DNA of 64,000 bases from NCBI GenBank assembly GCA_003332265.1, contig QPGA01000007.1, positions 37,640 to 101,639 on the forward strand, given 5' to 3'. The notes beneath the pieces were generated by a model. That model was not told the origin of the DNA. It saw nothing but the letters and a program-made list of their open reading frames with translations, and made no database searches. Shown here piece after piece: positions 8,572-16,844 of this stretch; position 1 is the stretch's first letter; the number at the start of each line of letters is the position of its first letter. The DNA comes from Candidatus Accumulibacter meliphilus. GTDB taxonomy: Bacteria > Pseudomonadota > Gammaproteobacteria > Burkholderiales > Rhodocyclaceae. The position numbers were made by a program, and so were the translations under genes.

Positions 8572-9161
8572 GCAAAGCGTGCTGTCTGTGCGCGCTGCTC
8601 TGCTCGCTGAGCCTTGCCGCGTGTGCGCCATTCTCGGATCGCGTCGTCTTGTTGCCCGGACCCGACGGGCGTACCGGCGCGGTGCTGGTCAGTGCCGACG
8701 GCGAACAAAAAGTCCTCAGCGAGCCCTATGCCGATGTTCAGGTTGCTGACGGCAAGGTCGTCCTGCTGAAGACCAGCCCGGGGATGGTTCGCGATGACTA
8801 CGGTGCGCTGCTCGCCATGCAGCCTGCCCGGCCACGCTTGTTCGTCGTCCATTTCGACGCCGGGACGAGCGTGCTGACGCCGGCGTCGCGAACCCTGCTG
8901 GCGAGCATGCGCGCGGAGCTGGCGACCCTGCCCGCGGGCGAGGCCGTGGTCATCGGGCACACCGATAGGGTCGGTGCGCTCGAGGCCAACGACCGGCTGT
9001 CCTTGCAACGCGCGACGTTGGTGCGCGACATGCTGCTCAGCGCCGGCATCGCGCCGGAGGCGATTGCGGTAGTTGGGCGCGGCGAGCGTGCGCCGGTGGT
9101 AATGACCGCCGACGAGGTCGCTGAAGCACGCAACCGGCGCGTTGAAATCAAGCTTCGCTAA
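8568..9161 (+). CDS. OmpA-family outer-membrane lipoprotein
   Basis: 197 aa with a lipoprotein signal (lipobox LAAC, Cys at residue 19). A short variable region is followed by a C-terminal OmpA-like peptidoglycan-binding domain (FVVHFDAGTSVLTPASR, then GHTDRVGALEANDRLS, then ARNRRVEIKLR). It is expected to anchor the outer membrane to the cell wall. The start overlaps the FecR-domain gene by 4 bp (ATGA), so translation is probably coupled. Its TAA stop (9159-9161) is the left target duplication of repeat R3. The next gene is a CHASE2 cyclase, suggesting an envelope-sensing module. Confidence 0.88.
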   Translation: MSKACCLCALLCSLSLAACAPFSDRVVLLPGPDGRTGAVLVSADGEQKVLSEPYADVQVADGKVVLLKTSPGMVRDDYGALLAMQPARPRLFVVHFDAGTSVLTPASRTLLASMRAELATLPAGEAVVIGHTDRVGALEANDRLSLQRATLVRDMLLSAGIAPEAIAVVGRGERAPVVMTADEVAEARNRRVEIKLR

Positions 9162-9371
9162 GGCCCATGACTTTCATGACCTGTCGAGATACCCCTGATG
9201 ATGAAAGCCATGACCGTCTACCTCTTCACTTGCAGTGCGCATTCCGGCTGGCACGTCGGAATCGTTCGACGGGCAGGGGACATGCTCACTGCATTCCCCG
9301 TCGCACCCCGGCCCTTCTCCCGCAGGGGGAGAAGGGCGGTTCGTGAGTCGCGGACGCGACTTTCAGAGTAA
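9159..9371 (+). mobile_element. Palindromic element, rearranged copy R3
   Basis: TAA at 9159-9161 (stop codon of the lipoprotein gene) and TAA at 9369-9371 bound a copy with a period of 210 bp, 87 more than the usual 123. The extra sequence is mostly a stretch of about 77 bp between hairpins 1 and 2 (about 9230-9305), plus a small duplication near the left end. Hairpins 2 (CTTCTCCC/GGGAGAAG) and 3 (GTCGC/GCGAC) are intact. The right end overlaps the probable start of the cyclase gene. Confidence 0.75.
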
Positions 9372-11409
9372 GCGGCTTGGCGAGTATCGGCGCCGGCTGG
9401 CAGCCTTCATTCCGCGCTACCTGCCGGGCGTGCTGCTGCTCGGGGTCTTGCTCGCCGACAGCCTGCACTATCTGGAGATCGCTCCACTGCAGCGCCTGGA
9501 AGCGGTGCTCTACGACGCCCGCGTGCGCTTTTTCGCGCCGGCGCCGATGGACGAACGGATCGTCATTGTCGATATCGACGAACCTTCGTTGGCCGAGCTG
9601 GGGCGCTGGCCGTGGAGCCGGGCGCGGCTGGCCGAGCTGGTCGAGCGCATTTTTGGCGAATACGGCGCCTTGCTGCTGGGTTTTGACGTCATCCTCGCCG
9701 AGCCGGACGAGAGTTCCGGCCTGGCTTCGCTGCAGGCACTGGCGAGTGGCCCGCTGCGCGGCAATGCCGGCTTTCTGGCGGCGCTTGAGGATTTGCGGCC
9801 GAGCCTGGACTACGACGCTCGTCTCGCCGACGCCATTCGTCGCTATCCGGTGGTCCTCGGCTTTCATCTTTCCAGCGGCGCAGCGGCGGCCAGCAGTGGC
9901 GCGCTGCCGACGCCGGTGGTGGGCGGCCTCGCCCCGCGCACCCTGGCAGCGCTCGGCAGCTGGACGGGCTACGGCGGCAACTTGCCGGCTCTGCAGCAAG
10001 CTGCCATGGGCGCCGGCTTCCTCAATGCACCGGTCGATGGCGATGGCGTGACGCGGCGCGCCTGGTTGCTGGCCAGCGTTCAAGGGCGGGTGTATCCGGC
10101 GTTGTCGCTGGCCATGGCGCAGGTTTTGCTGGGTAACGCCAGCCTACAACTGCAGTTTTCCGAGCCAACTCCCTGGTCGCCAGACGGTGGCGTCAAGGGC
10201 ACGGCGATCGAGGCGCTGGAGCTGCTTGGCGCGCGTGGCAGGCTGCGCATCGCCAGCGACAGCCAGGCCAGGGTGCTGTTGCCTTTTCGGGGCCCCGAGG
10301 GAAGTTTTGCCTACTATTCAGCCGCCGATGTGCTGGCCGCTCGCCTGCCCGATGAGCGTCTGCGTGGCCGTGTCGTTCTGCTTGGGACGACCGCGCCGGG
10401 GCTGCTCGACCAACGCGTGACGCCGCTGGGCGAGGCCTACCCTGGCGTCGAAGCGCATGCCAACCTGTTGTCGGCGATGCTCGACGGCCGCCTGCTGCAG
10501 TCACCCGCCTGGACGCCCGTGGTGGCGGCCGGCCTGCTGCTGATCGTCGGCAGCGGCCTGCTGCTGGCCCTGCCGCGGCTGTCGCCGCTTTGGGCGACTG
10601 CGCTGACGCTGACCACGCTGCTGCTGGTCGTGCTCAGCAACCTGGCCGTCTGGGCCTTCGCGCAACTGCTGTTGCCGATCGCCGGGCTGTTGGCGCTGGT
10701 GCTCGGCTTGTTCGCGCTGCAGCTCTTCGTCGGCTATTTTCTCGAACAGCGGGGAAAGCGGCGTCTGACGCAGCTCTTTGGCCAGTACGTGCCGCCGGAG
10801 CTGGTCGAGGAGATGAGCCGCGATCCGCAGCACTACAGCATGGCCGGGCGCAGCGCCGAGTTGACGGTTCTATTTGCCGACGTGCGCGGCTTCACCACCT
10901 TTGCCGAGACGATGCCGCCGGGCGAGCTGGCACAGTTGATGAACGATTACCTGTCGGCAATCACCGACGTCATTCGTGCGCAGCGGGGGACGCTCGACAA
11001 ATACATTGGCGATGCGGTGGTGGCTTTCTGGGGCGCGCCGCTCGCCGACCCGCAACATGCTCGGCACGCGGTCGCGGCCGGGCTGGCCATGCAGGCAGAG
11101 TTGCAGCGCGTCAATCAGGACTTCGCGGTGCGCGGCTGGCCGGCATTGCAGATCGGCATCGGCATCAACACCGGCAGCATGATCGTCGGGGACATGGGTT
11201 CGCGCCATCGGCGCGCCTATACGGTGCTCGGCGACGCAGTCAATTTGGCGTCGCGCCTGCAGGGGCTGTCGACACATTACCGGGCGGGCGTGATCATCGG
11301 TGAAGCGACTCGTCAGGCGCTTGGCGATTGGCCCTGCCGCCCGCTGGGCGAGGTCACCGTGCGTGGCCGCAAGGCGCCGGTGGCGATCCACGAAGCGCTC
11401 GCCCGCTGA
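9343..11409 (+). CDS. CHASE2-domain adenylate/guanylate cyclase
   Basis: About 688 aa from a GTG at 9343. An N-terminal membrane segment (LPGVLLLGVLLADSL) leads into a periplasmic CHASE2 sensor (VDIDEPSLAELGRWPWSR to about residue 390), then three transmembrane helices, then a class III cyclase domain. The metal-binding Asp residues are in LFADVRGFTTF and KYIGDAVVAF. The Lys in DKYIGDA and the Asp in LGDAVNLASR fit ATP, so the product is probably cAMP. The start is uncertain: the frame stays open to 9235 inside repeat R3, and the GTG at 9343, preceded by GGGGGAGAAGGG, is itself supplied by the repeat. It probably acts with the FecR and OmpA-like proteins upstream. Confidence 0.88.
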   Translation: MSRGRDFQSKRLGEYRRRLAAFIPRYLPGVLLLGVLLADSLHYLEIAPLQRLEAVLYDARVRFFAPAPMDERIVIVDIDEPSLAELGRWPWSRARLAELVERIFGEYGALLLGFDVILAEPDESSGLASLQALASGPLRGNAGFLAALEDLRPSLDYDARLADAIRRYPVVLGFHLSSGAAAASSGALPTPVVGGLAPRTLAALGSWTGYGGNLPALQQAAMGAGFLNAPVDGDGVTRRAWLLASVQGRVYPALSLAMAQVLLGNASLQLQFSEPTPWSPDGGVKGTAIEALELLGARGRLRIASDSQARVLLPFRGPEGSFAYYSAADVLAARLPDERLRGRVVLLGTTAPGLLDQRVTPLGEAYPGVEAHANLLSAMLDGRLLQSPAWTPVVAAGLLLIVGSGLLLALPRLSPLWATALTLTTLLLVVLSNLAVWAFAQLLLPIAGLLALVLGLFALQLFVGYFLEQRGKRRLTQLFGQYVPPELVEEMSRDPQHYSMAGRSAELTVLFADVRGFTTFAETMPPGELAQLMNDYLSAITDVIRAQRGTLDKYIGDAVVAFWGAPLADPQHARHAVAAGLAMQAELQRVNQDFAVRGWPALQIGIGINTGSMIVGDMGSRHRRAYTVLGDAVNLASRLQGLSTHYRAGVIIGEATRQALGDWPCRPLGEVTVRGRKAPVAIHEALAR

Positions 11410-11459
11410 GTGAACCCTGCCGTCGGGAATGCCTTTCGACGCTTTTTCGCTACGCGGGC

Positions 11460-11486
11460 TAAAGAAGACGCAAGTTACGCCGTAGC
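11460..11486 (+). promoter_or_regulatory. Possible sigma28 (FliA) promoter of the first MCP
   Basis: TAAAGAAG (11460-11467), an 11-bp spacer, then GCCGTAGC (11479-11486), 48 bp upstream of the MCP start. Spacing is identical to the strong sigma28 site before flgM. The -35 core TAAAG and -10 core GCCG match, while the last four bases of the -10 do not. Confidence 0.45.
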
Positions 11487-11533
11487 TGTCTCTATATAAC
11501 TAGATAATCGCCAATAACCAGGAGGAGCAAGGA

Positions 11534-13231
11534 ATGGCTGGAGTTGCTTGGAAGATCCGCGCCGTAATGCTGCTTCAGGTGGCTGCGGCGGCGCTGGCCG
11601 TGTGGCTGGCGAACAGCGTTCTCGGGGGCGACCTCAAGGCCTGGTTGATGGCTCTCGGCTTTCTGGCGCTGGTCGCGCTGCTGCTCGGCGTGGTCCTTGA
11701 GAAAAGCCTGGTCAGCCGTCTGAACGCCTTGAGTGCGGTGATCGCCGGCATGTACGCGGATGGCGACCTGACCGGCCGCGCTGTGGTTCAGGGGAAAGAC
11801 GAAATAGCCGCCGTGGCGGACGATTTCAACCGCCTGATCGGCAGTTTTTCGACGATCGTCGGCAAGGTGTTGTTCAACTCGCTCGAAGTGGTCAATGCGT
11901 CCAAACAACTGATGGGCGACGCCAACCGTGTTGCCGCGGGCTCCAACCAGCAGCGTGACGCGGCCCTGGCCACGGCCGGTGCGATGAGCGAGCTGACCGA
12001 GAATATGAACCAGGTCAGCAAGAGCGCGAGCGAAACGGCCGACATTTCGGAAACCTCGAGCGCGCTGTCGACCGAGGGCATGAAAATCGTCCACAGCGCT
12101 TCGGCGGAAATGGAGCAGATCGCCGCGTCGGTCAGCGAGTCGGCGCGGGTGGTTTGCGCTCTCGGCGAGCGCTCGAAGGCGATCAGCGGCATTGTTCAGA
12201 CGATTCGCGAAATCGCCGACCAGACCAATCTGCTGGCGCTCAATGCGGCCATCGAGGCGGCTCGCGCCGGCGACCAGGGGCGCGGTTTCGCGGTCGTTGC
12301 CGACGAGGTACGCAAGCTCGCCGAGCGGACCTCACAAGCCACCGGCGAAATCAGCCAGATGATCGCCGCGATTCAGGGCGAGACGCAGAGCGCGATTGCC
12401 AGCATCGAAGCCGGCAGCGGGCAGGCTCGCAACGGCGCCGAACTGGCTCAGCAGGCGGCGCAATCGCTGGAGCGCATCAACAGCGGCGCGCGGGCAACGA
12501 TGGAAAAAGTCGATTCGATCGCCGCTGCCGTGGCCCAGCAGAGTCGCACCGGGCAGAGCATCGCCGATCACGTACGGCGCATCAAGGACATGGCCGACGC
12601 CAACAACGCGGTCGCCGCGGAGACGCTGGTGGCCGTCGATCATGTCGAATGCCTGGCCGAGAATCTCCGCGAAATCAGCAACGTCTTCAAGCTTGGCCCG
12701 GCCGGCGAGCAGGCGCTGAGCACGCACGCCCGCATGCCGGCGCTGGTCAGGCAGGCGGCGCTGAGCATTGCGCAGCTCTTCGACAAGGCGGTCGATGCGG
12801 GCAGAATCAAGGTCGACGATCTGTTTGACGACCGCTACCAGCCGATCGCCAATACGCGGCCACAGAAGTACAAGACGCGTTTCGACGACTTTACCGATCA
12901 GCACCTGTCGCCCCTGCAGGAGAGCCTGCTCGAGCAATGCAAGGCGGCGGTGTACGCGATCAGCATCGACCGCAACGCCTATGTGCCGACGCACAACCGG
13001 AAATTCTCGCAGCCGCTGACCGGCAACGAGAAGATCGACTTCGTGAACAGCCGCAGCAAGCGCCTGTTCGATGACCCGGTGGGCAAGCGCTGCGGGGCGC
13101 ACCAGCAACCCTTCCTGCTGCAAACCTATCGTCGTGACACCGGAGAGGTGATGCACGACATCTCGGCGCCGATCTACGTCAAGGGTCGCCATTGGGGCGG
13201 TTTTCGGATTGGTTACAAGACCGAAGTTTGA
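11534..13231 (+). CDS. Methyl-accepting chemotaxis protein with extra C-terminal domain
   Basis: 565 aa. Two N-terminal membrane segments with almost no periplasmic loop, a HAMP-like stretch ([10 protein letters not shown]...GDLTG), then the MCP signalling domain with the conserved tip [20 protein letters not shown] near residues 230-250. About 170 residues follow the signalling domain, with [18 protein letters not shown] and [20 protein letters not shown]. This C-terminal domain resembles a cytoplasmic Cache-like or ligand-binding module seen in some MCPs; the ligand is unknown. With almost no periplasmic sensor, it probably senses an internal signal. Strong SD (AGGAGGAGC). It heads the chemotaxis cluster before two cheV genes. 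Confidence 0.9.
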   Translation: MAGVAWKIRAVMLLQVAAAALAVWLANSVLGGDLKAWLMALGFLALVALLLGVVLEKSLVSRLNALSAVIAGMYADGDLTGRAVVQGKDEIAAVADDFNRLIGSFSTIVGKVLFNSLEVVNASKQLMGDANRVAAGSNQQRDAALATAGAMSELTENMNQVSKSASETADISETSSALSTEGMKIVHSASAEMEQIAASVSESARVVCALGERSKAISGIVQTIREIADQTNLLALNAAIEAARAGDQGRGFAVVADEVRKLAERTSQATGEISQMIAAIQGETQSAIASIEAGSGQARNGAELAQQAAQSLERINSGARATMEKVDSIAAAVAQQSRTGQSIADHVRRIKDMADANNAVAAETLVAVDHVECLAENLREISNVFKLGPAGEQALSTHARMPALVRQAALSIAQLFDKAVDAGRIKVDDLFDDRYQPIANTRPQKYKTRFDDFTDQHLSPLQESLLEQCKAAVYAISIDRNAYVPTHNRKFSQPLTGNEKIDFVNSRSKRLFDDPVGKRCGAHQQPFLLQTYRRDTGEVMHDISAPIYVKGRHWGGFRIGYKTEV

Positions 13232-13248
13232 GCGGGCTGGCGGCTTCT

Positions 13249-13282
13249 GCGGGCGGCCGCCCGCGCATGACGCCGCGGCGTC
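13249..13282. repeat. Two adjacent GC-rich palindromes after the MCP gene
   Basis: GCGGGCGGCCGCCCGC (13249-13264) and GACGCCGCGGCGTC (13269-13282) are each perfect palindromes, 4 bp apart, in the 93-bp gap between the MCP gene and cheV. No T-run follows. They may form paired hairpins in the transcript or be chance products of high GC. Confidence 0.5.
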
Positions 13283-13324
13283 GCTTGATTTAAGATGCTC
13301 GTCGCCAGGCGAAGGAAATGAACC

Positions 13325-14296
13325 ATGTCGGATCTACTAAAGAACATTGACGCGCGCACCAAGCTGGCAGGGACCAACAAGCTGGAGATTCTCTTGTTCT
13401 CGCTGGGAACCGACGCGCGCACCGGGCGCCAGGAGACTTTCGGCATCAATGTCTTCAAGGTTCGCGAAGTGATGCGTACGCCGCCGATCACGGCGGCACC
13501 GGAAATGCCGGCAGCGGTCGAGGGCATGGTCAGTCTGCGCGGGGCACTGGTACCGGTGGTCGATCTGGCGCGTTATGCGCGGGTGGATACGCAGGCGCTG
13601 CGTTCGATCATGATTGTTACCGAGTACGCCGGCCATACGCAGGGTTTTCTCGTCGCGGCGGTGGACACCATTCTGCGTCTTGACTGGAGTCAGATGCGGG
13701 TGCCGCCGGCGATGCTGCTGGCCGAGCTGGGCGGGCTGGTGACGGCGGTCACCGAGTTGCCGGACGGTCGCCTGGTGATGTTGATGGACGTCGAGAAAAT
13801 TCTCTCGGAAACCACCCGCTACGATGACGAGATTGTCTATCGCAATATCAAGCCGCTCGACAATCCCGAGCTGACGGTTTTCTTTGCCGACGACTCGGCC
13901 GTGGCGCGCAAGCAGATCGAACGTACGCTGGGCGCGATGGGTGTCAAATACGTCGCTGCGATCAATGGCCGCGAAGCCTGGAACGAACTGGAGAAAGTGG
14001 CCGCGTCGGCGCAGACGGCTGGTCAGAAAGTGAGTGAGCTGATCAGTCTGGTATTGACCGACATCGAGATGCCGGAGATGGATGGCTACATTCTCACCAG
14101 GAAGATCAAGTCGGACCCGCGCTTCGCGGGCGTGCCGGTGATCATGCATTCGTCGCTCTCCGGGATGTCGAACCAGCAACTCGGGAAGTCGGTCGGCGTT
14201 GACGAGTACGTGCCCAAATTCGAACCGCAGCGCTTGTCGGAGACGCTGACGCGCAGGCTGCTGGGTGATCTTCCGGCCACACAGTTGAGCACGTAG
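13325..14296 (+). CDS. cheV: Chemotaxis coupling protein CheV (copy 1)
   Basis: 323 aa. An N-terminal CheW-like domain (FGINVFKVREVMRTPPITAA, EGMVSLRGALVPVVDL) couples receptors to CheA. The C-terminal receiver domain shows the acidic pair in FFADDSAVARKQI, the phospho-acceptor Asp in LTDIEMPEMDGY, Ser/Thr in MHSSLSG and Lys in VPKFEP. Phosphorylation of the receiver is thought to tune coupling. The receiver carries an insertion (about KVAASAQTAGQKVSE) before the acceptor strand that is also present in the second copy. Start at 13325 follows GGCGAAGGAAATGAACC. A second cheV follows after 37 bp. Confidence 0.93.
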   Translation: MSDLLKNIDARTKLAGTNKLEILLFSLGTDARTGRQETFGINVFKVREVMRTPPITAAPEMPAAVEGMVSLRGALVPVVDLARYARVDTQALRSIMIVTEYAGHTQGFLVAAVDTILRLDWSQMRVPPAMLLAELGGLVTAVTELPDGRLVMLMDVEKILSETTRYDDEIVYRNIKPLDNPELTVFFADDSAVARKQIERTLGAMGVKYVAAINGREAWNELEKVAASAQTAGQKVSELISLVLTDIEMPEMDGYILTRKIKSDPRFAGVPVIMHSSLSGMSNQQLGKSVGVDEYVPKFEPQRLSETLTRRLLGDLPATQLST

Positions 14297-14333
14297 TCGT
14301 GACCCGATCCCGTGACCTCAGGAGCGATCATAA

Positions 14334-15275
14334 ATGATGGATTTGGCAGAACGAAAAGACCTGCTCGAGGGCATGGATGCGCGCACGAGCCTGGCCGGTT
14401 CCAACAAGATGGAGATTCTCCTGTTCTCCCTGGGAACGCGCGAGACTTTCGGGATCAACGTCTTCAAAGTGCGCGAAGTCGGGCGAACGCCGCACATTAC
14501 CAGGACCCCGAACATGCCACGCGGCGTCGAAGGCCTGATTTCCCTGCGCGGCAACGTGATTCCGGTGTTGTCTCTGATTTCCTTTCTCGAACACAAGGAG
14601 CAACCGCGGGAGCACGGCAAGACGATGATGGTCGCCGAGTATTCGAAGCGCACCCTGGGCTTCCTGGTGCACGACGTCGATCGCATCATCCGCGTCGACT
14701 GGGAAAGAGTGAAGGCGCCAGAAAGCGTCCTGTCGAGCAACCAGGGCCTGATCACGGCGATCACCGAACTCGATGATGGCAAGTTGGTGTCGATTCTCGA
14801 CGTCGAGCAGATCCTGGCCAATGCCTTTGGCGAGGCGCTGATCGTCGATATCCAGCGCGCCAACGTTGCCGACGATGTGGGGATGTTCTTCGCCGACGAT
14901 TCGATCGTCGCCCGGCGCAAGATCGTCGAGGTGCTCGACAGACTGGGCGTGAAACACAAACATGCCACCAACGGGGCCGAAGCATGGAGTCGCTTGCAGG
15001 CCATCGCTGCGCACGCCAGCCAGAGCGGGACCAGCGTGCGCGACGAAATACGCCTGATCCTGGTCGATGCCGAAATGCCGGAAATGGACGGTTATGTCCT
15101 CACCAAGAACATCAAGGGTGATGCACGTTTTGCAGGTATCCCGGTGGTGATGCACTCGTCGCTGTCGTCCGAGGCCAATCATGCGATGGGCAAGGCGGTG
15201 GGCGTCGACGCCTACGTTGCCAAGTTCGATGCGGAGGTGCTTGCCGACACCTTGCGCCCCTTGCTCGAACGTTAA
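14334..15275 (+). CDS. cheV: Chemotaxis coupling protein CheV (copy 2)
   Basis: 313 aa with the same CheW plus receiver layout as the preceding gene and clear similarity along the whole length (SNKMEILLFSLGTRETFGIN versus TNKLEILLFSLGTDARTGRQ), so this is a tandem duplication. Receiver residues: FFADDSIVARRKI, VDAEMPEMDGY, MHSSLSSEA and VAKFDAE. The copies differ mostly in the CheW surface, so they may prefer different receptors. No cheW gene is present nearby, so these two may carry the coupling role of this cluster. SD CAGGAG; ATG at 14334, with an ATG immediately after. The TAA stop lies at the left end of repeat R4. Confidence 0.93.
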   Translation: MMDLAERKDLLEGMDARTSLAGSNKMEILLFSLGTRETFGINVFKVREVGRTPHITRTPNMPRGVEGLISLRGNVIPVLSLISFLEHKEQPREHGKTMMVAEYSKRTLGFLVHDVDRIIRVDWERVKAPESVLSSNQGLITAITELDDGKLVSILDVEQILANAFGEALIVDIQRANVADDVGMFFADDSIVARRKIVEVLDRLGVKHKHATNGAEAWSRLQAIAAHASQSGTSVRDEIRLILVDAEMPEMDGYVLTKNIKGDARFAGIPVVMHSSLSSEANHAMGKAVGVDAYVAKFDAEVLADTLRPLLER

Positions 15276-15396
15276 TCTGGAAGTCGCGCAAGCGGCTCGC
15301 GAATCGCCTTTCTCCCCGCGCGGGAGAAAGGCCGGGAAAGAGGGAAACGGTCATGACTTTCATGATCTGCGGCGCCTCGACATGTCATGACCGTTG
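15272..15396 (-). mobile_element. Palindromic element, copy R4 (between cheV and cheY)
   Basis: The inverted orientation runs from TTAA at 15272-15275, which includes the cheV stop codon, to TTGA at 15394-15397, with a period of 122 bp. Hairpin 2 here has CCTTTCTCCC and GGGAGAAAGG arms, against CCCTTCTCCC and GGGAGAAGGG in most copies: both sides of one base pair changed together. The right target copy has a substitution (TTG for TTA). Confidence 0.8.
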
Positions 15397-15429
15397 AAAT
15401 AAGAATCAGGAAAGAACCAGGAGTAGAGA

Positions 15430-15819
15430 ATGGCCGATCCAAAAATGAGAATTCTGGTGGTGGACGATTTCTCGACGATGCGCCGCATCGTCAGAAATCT
15501 TTTCAAGGAGCTGGGCTTCGCCAACGTCGACGAGGCCGAGGATGGCGTCATCGCACTGCAGAAGCTGCACGCCGGCGGCTTCGAATTCGTCGTCACCGAC
15601 TGGAACATGCCGAACATGGATGGCCTGCAACTTCTCAAGGCGATTCGCGGCGCGCCGACCCTCAAACATCTGCCGGTGATGATGATCACCGCTGAAGCCA
15701 AGAAGGAGAACATTATCGCCGCGGCGCAGGCGGGGGCCAGTGGCTACATCGTCAAGCCTTTCACCGCAGCAACCCTCGCCGAGAAGCTGCAGAAAATTTT
15801 TGACAAGATGGGTGGCTGA
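15430..15819 (+). CDS. cheY: Chemotaxis response regulator CheY
   Basis: 129 aa, a stand-alone receiver domain with every key residue: acidic pair in [16 protein letters not shown], phospho-acceptor Asp in [11 protein letters not shown] (about residue 58), Thr in [11 protein letters not shown], Tyr/Lys region [12 protein letters not shown]. The match to enterobacterial CheY is close. Phospho-CheY binds the flagellar switch (FliM, not in this window) and changes rotation. SD CCAGGAGTAG; the stop almost touches the cheZ start (TGAG-ATG), so cheY and cheZ are probably co-translated. Confidence 0.97.
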   Translation: MADPKMRILVVDDFSTMRRIVRNLFKELGFANVDEAEDGVIALQKLHAGGFEFVVTDWNMPNMDGLQLLKAIRGAPTLKHLPVMMITAEAKKENIIAAAQAGASGYIVKPFTAATLAEKLQKIFDKMGG

Positions 15820-15820
15820 G

Positions 15821-16834
15821 ATGAGCGACTTCGATCGCGCGGGTGATTCGACCGAACTCGAAGCCCTGTTTGACAGCGTTGCTGCAGCCGTCACCTCGAC
15901 CGGCACCGCCGCGGGGCCGGCGGCAACAGGCAAACCGTCGCTCCTGCAGCAATTGCGCGAAGTCGAAGCCAAGGAAGCCGAGGAAGCCGAGGAAGCCGAT
16001 AGCGACGACTTGCAGGCCTTGTTCGAAGCCGTGCTTGCCGCGCAAGCGCCGGCCGTTGCGACCGCGGCTAACGGTCATGACAATCGAGACACCACAGATC
16101 ATGAAAGTCATGACCGTCTCCCCCTCTTTCCCGACCCTTCTCCCGCGACGGGAGAAGGGAGGTTTGTGAGTCGCTTGCGGGACTTTCACATTAAGGAGAG
16201 CGGCGAAGGTGGCGAACAGGAAAGTGGCAACGAGAAAGTGTTTCGACGGGTGGGTCAAATGGCCCGGCAGTTGCACGACACACTCGGCGAACTCGGCTAT
16301 CACGAGCTTCTCGGCACGGCCGCTGCCGCCATCCCCGATACCCGGGACCGCCTCAACTACGTCGCCAGCTTGACGGAGAAAGCCGCCTGCCGCGTTTTGA
16401 ACGCCACCGACATCGCCAATCCGCTGCAGGACCAGCTCGAAGCAAGTTCCGCAGCCCTGGCCGCGAAATGGGATGCGTTGTATGCCAACCAGATGGGGGT
16501 CGAAGAGTTCAAGAAACTGGCCGACGACACGCGTGCCTTCCTGAAGCAGGGTTTGCCGCAGCACACGGACGCGACCAAGGCACAACTGCTCGAAATCATG
16601 ATGGCCCAGGATTTTCAGGACCTGACCGGGCAGGTGATCAAGAAGACCATCGCCGTGGCGCAGGAACTGGAGGCGCAACTGATGGGCGTGCTGATCGAAA
16701 CCATGCCTGGGGAGCGGCGCACCGAATCGGTGATGAGTCTGCTCAACGGGCCGGTGATCAACGCCGAAGGGCGCAGTGACGTCGTCGCCACGCAGCAGCA
16801 GGTCGACGATCTGCTCGGCAGCCTGGGCTTCTAG
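15821..16834 (+). CDS. cheZ: CheY-P phosphatase CheZ carrying an in-frame repeat insertion
   Basis: 337 aa, versus about 210 in enterobacteria. The phosphatase signature AQDFQDLTGQVIKKT is intact (the catalytic Gln and Asp are both present), and the C-terminal CheY-binding tail QQQVDDLLGSLGF is nearly identical to the E. coli one. The N-terminal 80 residues are Ala/Glu-rich and variable (KEAEEAEEAD comes from a 9-bp repeat). Residues about 84-124 are translated from repeat element R5, which adds exactly 41 codons without a stop. Removing it restores ...TAAKESGEGG. The insert sits ahead of the conserved helical core, in what is probably a flexible region, so activity is likely kept. Confidence 0.93.
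   Translation: MSDFDRAGDSTELEALFDSVAAAVTSTGTAAGPAATGKPSLLQQLREVEAKEAEEAEEADSDDLQALFEAVLAAQAPAVATAANGHDNRDTTDHESHDRLPLFPDPSPATGEGRFVSRLRDFHIKESGEGGEQESGNEKVFRRVGQMARQLHDTLGELGYHELLGTAAAAIPDTRDRLNYVASLTEKAACRVLNATDIANPLQDQLEASSAALAAKWDALYANQMGVEEFKKLADDTRAFLKQGLPQHTDATKAQLLEIMMAQDFQDLTGQVIKKTIAVAQELEAQLMGVLIETMPGERRTESVMSLLNGPVINAEGRSDVVATQQQVDDLLGSLGF
16069..16194 (+). mobile_element. 123-bp palindromic element, copy R5 (in frame inside cheZ)
   Basis: Flanked by TAA at 16069-16071 and TAA at 16192-16194, with a period of 123 bp (41 codons). Translated in the cheZ frame it gives NGHDNRDTTDHESHDR, then SPATGEGRFVSRLRDFHI, with no stop. The TAA repeats are split between codons (gcT AAc / atT AAg), so neither is a stop. 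All three hairpins are recognisable; hairpin 3 has one mismatch (GCGGGACT). Confidence 0.9.
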
Positions 16835-16844
16835 GAGATGCGAA

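Noticed and set aside
12332-13192. 286-codon minus-strand ORF
   Set aside because: Antisense to the MCP signalling domain, whose conserved tip motif is on the plus strand.
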